From assembly GCF_000172555.1 (NCBI RefSeq), contig NZ_ABOX02000011.1:62001-126000 (forward strand): a stretch of DNA of 64,000 bases, read 5' to 3'. A program made the position numbers and the translations under genes. The stretch comes from Pedosphaera parvula Ellin514. Lineage in GTDB: Bacteria > Verrucomicrobiota > Verrucomicrobiia > Limisphaerales > Pedosphaeraceae. Shown here piece by piece: positions 56,873 to 64,000 of this stretch. The notes beneath the pieces were generated by a model. The model had not been told where the DNA came from. It saw only the letters and a list, made by a program, of their open reading frames with translations, and did not search any database. The number at the start of each line of letters is the position of its first letter. Position 1 is the stretch's first letter.

Positions 56873-57029
56873 GCGGTGGTTATAAGGTTCTCCGGGAAAA
56901 GTTCAAAGCCCAAAGTCCGACACACTTGGCATCCAAAATGTTATAAAATATTGCCGGATTGACTTTATCGGCACGCGGTCGGTATGCTGCCGGCCGTTCC
57001 GTAAGCGAGATTCACAATAATTCAGAACC

Positions 57030-57903
57030 ATGAAAACCATTCTTCGCTCCATGCTTGTCGTGGCTGTGGGCCGCGCTCGGCACAAATGCATTCGCAGCCT
57101 CGTCTATCGATGCCGCAAACCGCTATGCTTATGGCGCGAACATAGGTTGGATGGATTTTCGTGGAGATACCGCTAACGGGGTTGTCCTGGGTGAGTATGT
57201 TTGTTCCGGATACATCTACTCAGCCAACGTGGGCTGGATTAATTTAGGAAGTGGTTCTCCTACGAACGGCGTGCAATATTTGAATCTATCCTCTAGCGAT
57301 TTTGGAGTGAATCATGACGGACTCGGCAACCTTCGTGGTTACGCCTATGGCGCGAACATAGGTTGGATCAACTTTGAGAATACCGGTGCGCCGAAAATTG
57401 ATTTAAAAACGGGAAAACTCAGCGGCTCCATTTACTCCGCCAACGTCGGTTGGATCGGTTTGAGCAATGCCTTTGCTTTTGTGCAGACAGATTTCATTCA
57501 AGGTGGTACCGACTCTGACCATAACGGTCTGCCCGACGCCTGGGAAATTCAACACTTCGGTCATATTGGCGTGAATCCTGCCGCCGATGCCGACGGCGAT
57601 GGCATGTCCAACTTGCAGGAGTACCTGGCGGATACAGACCCGCTGAATTCCAATGACAAGTTGGTCATCACCTCCTATGCCACCTCATCGGGTGGTACCA
57701 GTGTGAATCTAAGCTGGTCCAGCCACCCCACGCGCTCTTACTACGTCCAAAAACGGTTGGACCTTAACCCTTCGACTCTTTGGTTTGATAGCGGTCTGTC
57801 ACTAGTTTCTGCCACTGGAACAACTACCAGCGCGGGCTTCGGTGATACCAACGCTCCTTCCCGATTACATCGTGTTCAGGCCATCCGCCCCTTGGCTCCG
57901 TAG
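57030..57903 (+). CDS. Secreted repeat protein with type-3-like Asp repeats, signal peptide split by a frameshift
   Basis: The open frame from a TTG at 57055 gives 282 residues; an ATG at 57030 in another frame reads MKTILRSMLV and would complete a normal signal peptide with LSWLWAALGTNAFA if one base near 57054 were removed (290 residues). The mature part repeats YAYGANIGW (twice) and IYSANVGWI (twice) in alternation. Then GTDSDHNGLPDAWE and DADGDGMSNLQEYLADTDPL are calcium-type Asp repeats, followed by a C-terminal beta domain. Probably an extracellular or surface protein; function unknown. Confidence 0.75.
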
Positions 57904-57982
57904 TTTTTGTTCAGCAGAGCTTGGTATGGTTCTGGGCGACAAAAGCCTTCCAGCCAACCTTCCTTGACCTTTCAAAACTAAA

Positions 57983-58008
57983 ACGGCGTGAGTTTTCACT
58001 CACGCCGT
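57983..58008 (-). terminator. Terminator of glnA
   Basis: ACGGCGTGAG (57983-57992) pairs with CTCACGCCGT (57999-58008). On the minus strand the stem is followed by TTTTAGTTTT. On the plus side CTCGTTCT follows, so it may also slow transcripts from the 57-kb gene. Confidence 0.85.
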
Positions 58009-58040
58009 CTCGTTCTCATTACCCTTCTGAGGCAATTATT

Positions 58041-59473
58041 CTACACGTCGTAGTAGAGGAAGAATTCGTACGGATGGGGGCGCAGGCGCAGGGCATCATG
58101 CTCCTTGCGCTTGTGGGTGACCCACATTTCCAGGAAGTCCTTCGTGAACACATCCCCCTTGAGCAGGAACTCGTGGTCCTTCTCCAGGTGATCCAGGGCC
58201 TCACCCAGGCTGCCGGGCACATTGGGAACTTTTTTAAGCTCCTCGGGCGGCAGCTCATAGATGTTCTTGTCCAGGGGCTCGCCGGGATCAATTTTGTTGA
58301 GCACCCCGTCCAAGCCCGCCATGAGCAGGGCCGTGTAGGCCAGGTACGGATTGGCCGCCGGATCCGGCGGGCGATACTCAATGCGCTTGGCCTTGGGGCT
58401 CTCGCTGAAGGTGGGGATGCGGATGGCCGCACTGCGGTTGCGGGCCGAATAAGCCAGGTTCACGGGGGCCTCATAGCCGGGCACCAAACGCTTGTAGCTG
58501 TTGGTGGTCGGGTTGCAAATGGCGCAGAGCGCCTTGGCGTGCTTGAGAATGCCGCCAATATAGTAGAGGGCCATCTCCGAGAGCCCGGCGTATTCCTTGC
58601 CGGCAAAGAGGGGCTTGCCCTTCTTCCAGAGGGACTGGTGGGTGTGCATCCCGGAGCCATTGTCCCCAAAGAGGGGCTTGGGCATGAAGGTGACGGTCTT
58701 GCCGTGCTTGCGGGCGACGTTCTTGATGATGTACTTGTAGAGCATCATCGTGTCGGCCGTCTTGACCAGCGTGTCAAAGCGGAAGTCAATCTCGGCCTGC
58801 CCGGCCGTGGCCACTTCATGGTGCTGGCGCTCGACCTTGATGCCCAACTGCTCCATGACCAGGCACATTTCCGTGCGGATGTCCTGCTGGGTGTCGGTGG
58901 GGGCCACGGGGAAGTAGCCCTCCTTGTAGCGGGTCTTGTAGCCCAGGTTGGGCATTTCATCGCGCCCACTGTTCCAGATGGCCTCCTCGCTATCCACGCT
59001 GTAGAAGGTGCCGTTGGCCTTGTGGTCATACTGCACGTTGTCAAAGATGAAGAACTCGGCCTCGGGACCAAAGACGGCCGTGTCGGCCAGCCCCGTGGAG
59101 GCGAGGTACTTTTCCCCCCGCTGGGCAATCCCGCGGGGATCGCGGTTGTAGGCCTCCTTGGTGCCGGTCTCGGCAATCGTGCAGGTCAGGCTCAGGGTGG
59201 ACACGGCGCAAAGGGGTCAATGAAGGCCGTGCCCGGGTCCGGCATGGCCAGCATGTCGGAGGCTTCTATGCTCTTCCAGCCCCGGATGGAGGAGCCGTCA
59301 AAGCCAAAGCCCTCGGCAAAGACCTCCTCGGTGAGTTCGGCCACCGGCACGCTGAAGTGCTGCCAGGTGCCGAAGGTATCCACAAACTTGATGTCTACCA
59401 TCCGGGCCCCCTGCTTCTTGGCCAGATCGATGACTCCCTTGGGAGTCGCTGCTTTTACGTTTTCGTTTGCCAT
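58041..59473 (-). CDS. glnA: Glutamine synthetase type I, interrupted by a one-base frameshift
   Basis: Two frames make one GlnA of 477 residues. The N-terminal frame (59473 to about 59205) ends after TAFIDPFAP; the other continues STLSLTCTI at about 59203. Adding one C to GCGCCG gives the expected DPFAPVSTLSL. Active-site parts are intact: [48 protein letters not shown]. The usual adenylylation-site tyrosine region (about 400) reads [10 protein letters not shown]. Codon use is markedly richer in G/C (GGG, CGG, CCC) than in neighbours. Enzyme makes glutamine from glutamate, ammonia and ATP. Last gene of the nitrogen block. Confidence 0.88.
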
Positions 59474-59616
59474 ATTTTGTTATGAGTTGGTTAGGAAGAT
59501 CGCGGGCATCCTGCCAACCACTCTGTAGGCTGGAGTGGCGACAAGAGCCGCGAAAATTATATTTGGTTGTTACTGGATATAGGACAAAAATGCTCCGAGG
59601 CGATATTACAGAAGGT

Positions 59617-59645
59617 ATTATACTTCATTTAAAAAATGAACTGGG
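59617..59645 (-). promoter_or_regulatory. Possible glnA promoter with an overlapping dyad
   Basis: On the minus strand a perfect TATAAT (plus 59617-59622) lies about 145 bp before glnA. The adjacent TTCATTT-AAA-AAATGAA (59624-59640) is a perfect 7-bp dyad in the spacer, where an operator could sit. The -35 is weak (TCCCAG near 59641-59646). Confidence 0.35.
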
Positions 59646-59682
59646 AACCATTCTGCTCACTGTGCCTGCTCAAATTCGCGTC

Positions 59683-59901
59683 TCACGATTTGGCGGCATA
59701 ATAACGACGCATTCCCCTCACGAACGTGCGGACGAGAATCACGTTGACGAACCATCCAATGGCACGGTGGCCCCAGGCCGCCCGGTCGGCTGGCCAGCCC
59801 ATGTTGTATTCCAAAACCATGGTGATGGTTGCCCAAGTGATAAGAACTGCGCAAACCGTCCAGAAAATGGTGTGCGGATAAGATGCTTTTTGTGCGGTCA
59901 T
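59683..59901 (-). CDS. Small membrane protein between glnK and glnA
   Basis: 72 residues. Two hydrophobic segments (about 10-28 and 45-60) and a basic end (RTFVRGMRRYYAAKS). Not a family I recognise. It lies 69 bp after the PII gene in the same direction, so it may belong to the nitrogen-response transcript. No good ribosome site is seen. Confidence 0.6.
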   Translation of the reverse strand: MTAQKASYPHTIFWTVCAVLITWATITMVLEYNMGWPADRAAWGHRAIGWFVNVILVRTFVRGMRRYYAAKS

Positions 59902-59928
59902 AAGAAAAATTGGTTAGTTCTGTTGGTT

Positions 59929-59954
59929 AAGGTGGCGGAGCTTTTCTCCGCCAC
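59929..59954 (-). terminator. Hairpin behind the PII gene
   Basis: AAGGTGGCGGAG (59929-59940) pairs with CTCCGCCACCTT (59945-59956) around a four- or five-base loop. The T-run is poor on the minus strand, so partial termination or 3'-end protection between glnK and the 72-residue gene is likely. Confidence 0.5.
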
Positions 59955-59970
59955 CTTTTGGATTCGGGAA

Positions 59971-60315
<345 letters not shown>

Positions 60316-60329
60316 TTATTTCGTGTGAA

Positions 60330-60362
60330 GCAGCCCGGCCCGGAAATCCGCAACCGGGCTGC
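60330..60362 (-). other. Hairpin between amtB and glnK
   Basis: GCAGCCCGG (60330-60338) pairs with CCGGGCTGC (60354-60362) across a 15-base loop in the 64-bp gap between the two genes. No T-run follows on the minus strand, so it looks like an RNA processing or stability element. Confidence 0.5.
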
Positions 60363-60373
60363 CTCGTTTAAGG

Positions 60374-62323
60374 TTAGTTGCTCACGCGTGGCGAGGACTT
60401 ATCGGTCAATTGGTAGTCAGGATAAGCTTCAGCACCCATTTCCGGCATGTCACAGCCGGCGAGTTCGTCTTCACGCTTGGAGCGGATTGGGATGATCAAG
60501 TTGGAAATCTTGAAAAAGACGTAGGCGAAAACACCCACGAATACGATACAGGTAAGAGTTCCAATGGACTGAGCCATCAGTTGTGATCCGTCGTTCATGG
60601 GCGAACCAAACAACTTGCCGAAGAGGCCGCTGACGCCCACATCCGTCCAGCCACCAGCCACGAGCTTGTTGTAATCAGCAATGGAGGCGGCTCCATCGTT
60701 GTTGATAATTTTGACCACGCCGTCCTTGATGAGCTTGTGCACACCACCCCAGCCCTGGCCGTAGCTGCCATTGGCCAGCAACCCAACGCTGATTACGCCC
60801 CAGGCACCGTTCACACCGTGCACGGAAATCGCACCGACCGGATCATCAATCTTCAGTTTGCCTTCGACAAAGAAGACCGCGAAAACGACTAGCACCCCGG
60901 CAACCGCGCCAATAATGCAGGCGCCAATGGAGTTAACGAATGCACAAGGTGCAGTGATGGCGACCAACCCAGCCAGCATGCCGTTGCAAAGCATCGAAGG
61001 ATCGGGTTTGCCGAACTTCATCATCATGACGATGTAAGTGGCGAGCGCTCCAGTGGCCGAGGCCAACATCGTGTTCACCGCCGCGACAGCAATGCGGTTG
61101 TCAGTGCCAGCCAAAGTGGAACCGGGATTGAAGCCGAACCAGCCAAAGGCCAGGATGAATGTGCCCAGGATCACGTATACAATGTTGTGGCCGGGGATTG
61201 GGCGGGGCGTGCCGTCCGGGGCAAACTTGCCCAGGCGCGGCCCGATTACCGCCGCACCTGCGAGGGCAATGACACCACCACACAAATGCACCACCGATGA
61301 GCCGGCGAAGTCGACGTGACCGTGGCCCAGTCCGAAATTCATGCCGAGTTGGGCCAGCCAGCCGCCACCCCAGACCCAGTTGCCGAAGAAGGCGTAAGGA
61401 AGCGCGCCCACCCAGAAACCGTAGATCATGAAGTTACTGAATCTCCAACGTTCCGCCATGGCACCAGTGGGAATCGTGGCAGTGGTATCCATGAACACCA
61501 TCTGGAACAGGAATAAGGTGAAGATGGCAGTATCAAATACGCCCGACCCAAGGAAGAATCCTTTCCCACCCATGATACCGCCAAGGTGAGGAATGGAGAT
61601 TTCCTTGTCGAGAAGCATCAAGCCTTGCCCCAAACTCGGCTGCCAGCCAATAGCCACCGGCCCGGCAGCATAGCCGCCGAACATGATGGCAAAGCCGCAG
61701 ACATAGAAACCAAGCATGCCCAGCACATAAATCATGAAGTTCATCGTCATAACGTGCGCGGCATTCTTGGCTCGGCACAGGCCGGTTTCCACCAAGGCAA
61801 AGCCAGCCTGCATGAACATCACCAGAAAGCCGGTAACCAAGGTCCATACGACGTTAATGGAAACCTTGTTGTGGGCCACGTTTTGGATCAGCTCATCATT
61901 GCTCGGTTTTGCATACAGAGAAGCGGGCGCATTGGTCATCGCCAGATTCTCAATGGTCTTGGCCGGCACGGGCCAGGTCAGGTCCTGTTCATTGCCGGCA
62001 TTGGCACCGCCCGAAGCGATGGAATCCGGCTGTTGTGGTGCTGGTGCAGGCGCTGCAGCGGCAGCCGCATTGGTGGTAGCTGAAGTTGCGGCCGTAGCGG
62101 CGCTTGCAACAGCATTGCTTGCACCGGTTGCTGGCTCATCGGCCGCCTGGACAAGAAAAGGCGCGGCGGCAATAACAGCCAGCAATGACCATTTCATCGT
62201 TGCACACCGGATACGACCAAGCGCTGTCGACCTGCTTTTTAGAGCCGGGCCACCCTGCTCCGCCAAAGCGTCTGGCTTTAGTCTTGGCATCCTGATTTCT
62301 AGGTTCCCTTCGGGATTTTTCAT
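60374..62323 (-). CDS. amtB: Ammonium transporter AmtB with N-terminal extension
   Basis: 649 residues from ATG at 62323; ATG at 62197 (MKWSLLAVIAAAPFLVQAA) gives a cleaner signal peptide and is a serious alternative. The frame runs to 62458, but that point lies inside the sigma-54 promoter match and cannot be the start. After an Ala-rich outer linker (about 60-125) come eleven or so membrane segments with GFALVETGLCRAKNAAHVM, FAGSSVVHLCGG, and AFGWFGFNPGST, the Amt signatures; the twin His pair lies in VHLCGG and VHGVNGAWG. It brings in NH3/NH4+ and is blocked by PII, whose gene follows. Confidence 0.93.
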   Translation of the reverse strand: MKNPEGNLEIRMPRLKPDALAEQGGPALKSRSTALGRIRCATMKWSLLAVIAAAPFLVQAADEPATGASNAVASAATAATSATTNAAAAAAPAPAPQQPDSIASGGANAGNEQDLTWPVPAKTIENLAMTNAPASLYAKPSNDELIQNVAHNKVSINVVWTLVTGFLVMFMQAGFALVETGLCRAKNAAHVMTMNFMIYVLGMLGFYVCGFAIMFGGYAAGPVAIGWQPSLGQGLMLLDKEISIPHLGGIMGGKGFFLGSGVFDTAIFTLFLFQMVFMDTTATIPTGAMAERWRFSNFMIYGFWVGALPYAFFGNWVWGGGWLAQLGMNFGLGHGHVDFAGSSVVHLCGGVIALAGAAVIGPRLGKFAPDGTPRPIPGHNIVYVILGTFILAFGWFGFNPGSTLAGTDNRIAVAAVNTMLASATGALATYIVMMMKFGKPDPSMLCNGMLAGLVAITAPCAFVNSIGACIIGAVAGVLVVFAVFFVEGKLKIDDPVGAISVHGVNGAWGVISVGLLANGSYGQGWGGVHKLIKDGVVKIINNDGAASIADYNKLVAGGWTDVGVSGLFGKLFGSPMNDGSQLMAQSIGTLTCIVFVGVFAYVFFKISNLIIPIRSKREDELAGCDMPEMGAEAYPDYQLTDKSSPRVSN

Positions 62324-62452
62324 AGTTTGGTTAACGAATATTTCACTGCATTTAGGTTGGTTTATTAAGTAGGTTGGCGCGGGAAGAAATTTTAACATTG
62401 TTAAATGAGGGACATGTTCGGAAATATTCTTTTTGTTCGTGTCACACCTCCA

Positions 62453-62469
62453 TAGCACTCACAATGCCA
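62453..62469 (-). promoter_or_regulatory. Sigma-54 promoter upstream of amtB
   Basis: On the minus strand TGGCATTGTGAGTGCTA fits the -24/-12 consensus, with GG and GC exactly ten bases apart. The start of transcription would be near 62444, about 120 bases before the chosen ATG. Nitrogen genes are classic sigma-54 targets. No clear NtrC site was picked out. Confidence 0.7.
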
Positions 62470-62836
62470 CCCGTTGTTTTACAACTGCACGACTGCATTA
62501 AAGCCCTTTATTCACAAGGGTTTTGTGCGTAGTTTTTTTTCGTCCAGATTCATTTCACCGAGCTGCTTCTATGACGAATTGACCACACTGCATCCTTTTA
62601 ACCACATTAAAATCTTATTAAAATTTAATTTATTTTAAGCGTGTTTAGCCTCCACAAACTCGCCGTGATACTTGACACCGCAATCTGGAATCTATCGAAT
62701 GTTCTGAAACAAATAGCCTTGCTGAGCAGAATGCTGTTCCCATTTAGAAACGTCTGCGTGATGACTCCCAGCGGTCTGTCAGTACTCGCGAACGCTTTGA
62801 ATACCCCGGAGGCATGTAAAATGCTTCCCGCCAAAC
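62470..62836. other. Intergenic region between amtB and the antiporter gene
   Basis: 367 bp. Very AT-rich around 62600-62640 (possible UP-type promoter element or DNA bend). It should hold the activator sites of amtB and the promoter of the divergent antiporter gene. No gene or repeat seen. Confidence 0.5.
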
Positions 62837-64000
62837 ATGGAAAATGCAATCGTCCCACATCCACTGGCCATGCTGCCATTCAGTCTCCTTTTGGCTGCCA
62901 TTGCGCTGGCCCCCCTGTTCTTTGCCGATTGGTGGGGAAAGCACTATCCAAAAATCTGCCTTATCCTCGCTTCAATAGTAGTGGTCTACTACTGTGTTGG
63001 ACTTAATGCGTCCTCGAGTGTTTTACACACAGCCAGGGAATACATAAGCTTCATTGCTCTCGTAGGTTCACTATTTGTTGTTTCCGGCGGCATTCACATT
63101 GGAGTAAAGGGAGAGTCGACACCACTGGCGAACGTTCTGTTTTTATTAGTTGGTGCATTGCTGGCAAATGTCCTCGGAACAACGGGCGCTTCGATGCTTT
63201 TGATCCGACCATGGATTCGGATGAATAAGTACCGGATTACGACTCATCACATCACCTTTTTTATTTTCATCATTTCAAATGTGGGTGGTTGTCTGACCCC
63301 CGTGGGAGATCCACCGCTCTTCCTCGGTTACCTCAGTGGAGTGCCATTCTGGTGGGTGATGCTACAAGGCTGGCCGATCTGGCTGACCGGAGTCGGCATT
63401 CTTTTGGTGATGTTTTACTTTGTTGATTCCCACAACTATCATCGCGCACCCAAGCCCGTCCGTGAGCATCTCACCGGGCATGAAAAGTGGACTATCACCG
63501 GCACCACCAACCTGCTCTTCCTCGCCATAATTTTCGCAGCCGTATTCGTGAGCCGCCCATTTCTGTTGCGTGAGATGCTGATGGTCGCCGCCGCGACTGC
63601 CTCCTATTTCATCACCCGAAAGGAGGTTCACGAAGCGAATCATTTCAACTTAAATCCAGTCAAGGAGGTCGCGATCCTTTTCATTGCCATTTTCGCCACC
63701 ATGCTGCCAGCGCTGGATTGGTTGGCGGCAAATGCCTCAAAAATCTGTGGCGCCGCACCTGCCACATTCTATTTTGGCAGTGGAACTCTTTCCAGCGTCC
63801 TCGACAACGCACCGACTTATTTAAGTTTTCTAAATGCACTGTTTGGAGTCACCGGAACCCATGATGTTCATCTCTTGCTTGCTCAAAGCCCAAAAGTAAT
63901 TCTAGCCATCAGTATCGGCTCGGTCTTCTTCGGAGCCAACACCTACATTGGCAATGGCCCGAACTTCATGGTCAAAGCCATTGCCGATCAACAACACGTG
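62837..64000 (+). CDS. Na+/H+ antiporter of the NhaD/citrate-transporter type (partial, runs off the window)
   Basis: From ATG at 62837 the frame is open for 388 codons to the end of the window. It has about ten membrane segments so far. Recognisable parts are SGGIHIGVKGEST, the re-entrant loop GTTGASMLLIRPW, NVGGCLTPVGDPPLFLGYL, LSSVLDNAPTY and FFGANTYIGNGPNFMVKAIA, characteristic of the NhaD-like branch of the ion-transporter superfamily. It exchanges Na+ for H+ at the cytoplasmic membrane. The 3' end is not in this window. Confidence 0.88.
   Translation, partial: MENAIVPHPLAMLPFSLLLAAIALAPLFFADWWGKHYPKICLILASIVVVYYCVGLNASSSVLHTAREYISFIALVGSLFVVSGGIHIGVKGESTPLANVLFLLVGALLANVLGTTGASMLLIRPWIRMNKYRITTHHITFFIFIISNVGGCLTPVGDPPLFLGYLSGVPFWWVMLQGWPIWLTGVGILLVMFYFVDSHNYHRAPKPVREHLTGHEKWTITGTTNLLFLAIIFAAVFVSRPFLLREMLMVAAATASYFITRKEVHEANHFNLNPVKEVAILFIAIFATMLPALDWLAANASKICGAAPATFYFGSGTLSSVLDNAPTYLSFLNALFGVTGTHDVHLLLAQSPKVILAISIGSVFFGANTYIGNGPNFMVKAIADQQHV

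Noticed and set aside
57921-59528. A 535-codon open frame on the plus strand over glnA
   Set aside because: It is the antisense of a high-GC coding gene; its residues (Val/Gly/Leu/Ala-rich) match no protein type, while the minus strand is clearly GlnA.

Overview
The window looks like chromosomal DNA of a soil-type Verrucomicrobiota member, probably close to Pedosphaera. I infer this from remembered family traits and could not check it: an ECF sigma factor with a long membrane and coiled-coil tail, the mreBCD-PBP2-rodA-RNase G order, secreted proteins with Asp-rich type-3-like repeats, HEAT proteins, TIGR03067-type proteins and many DUF-only membrane proteins. No rRNA, tRNA, CRISPR array, phage or complete insertion sequence was recognised. 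About 50 protein genes are called on both strands, plus several gene remnants.

Layout. 0-5.6 kb: membrane-anchored hydrolase, HEAT protein, sigma factor fused to a membrane/coiled-coil tail, secreted phospholipase-D-like protein, and a 287-bp MITE-like element inserted exactly where two convergent genes share their stop codons. 5.7-13.7 kb: a candidate small RNA or leader with its own terminator, then the cell-shape operon mreB-mreC-mreD-mrdA-rodA-rng. 13.8-15.5 kb (minus): a coupled ECF sigma / anti-sigma / secreted-protein operon. 15.5-24.7 kb: hisB, an ABC exporter with a TPR protein, an orphan pilin, the GDP-fucose pair fcl and gmd (overlapping at their 3' ends), a GH43 glycosidase, a DUF883 protein and a Tat-exported Gfo/Idh/MocA oxidoreductase. 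24.9-27.7 kb: an MMPL/RND lipid exporter.

28-46.6 kb is an accessory region that I read as envelope and stress functions plus polysaccharide turnover: small membrane proteins (DUF1622, DUF4239), SYLF, TFIIB-type zinc protein, GH63-like glucosidase, DUF2252, CPA2 antiporter, GH13 enzyme, class III aminotransferase, BASS transporter, sulfotransferase, two paralogous lipoproteins, a secreted HAD phosphatase, and two decayed genes (DUF1622 and a DUF1214 tail).

47-57.9 kb: a large unknown membrane protein, a frameshifted TIGR03067 protein, aroC, a run of small genes separated by three copies of an intergenic repeat, prepilin peptidase, aroE and a secreted repeat protein with a broken signal peptide. 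58-62.5 kb (minus) is the nitrogen block amtB - glnK/glnB - 72-aa membrane protein - glnA, with a good sigma-54 promoter match ahead of amtB and a one-base frameshift in glnA. The window ends inside a Na+/H+ antiporter gene.

Three genes (TIGR03067 protein, the 57-kb secreted protein, glnA) each need a one-base correction, so sequencing or assembly error must be considered for all three.
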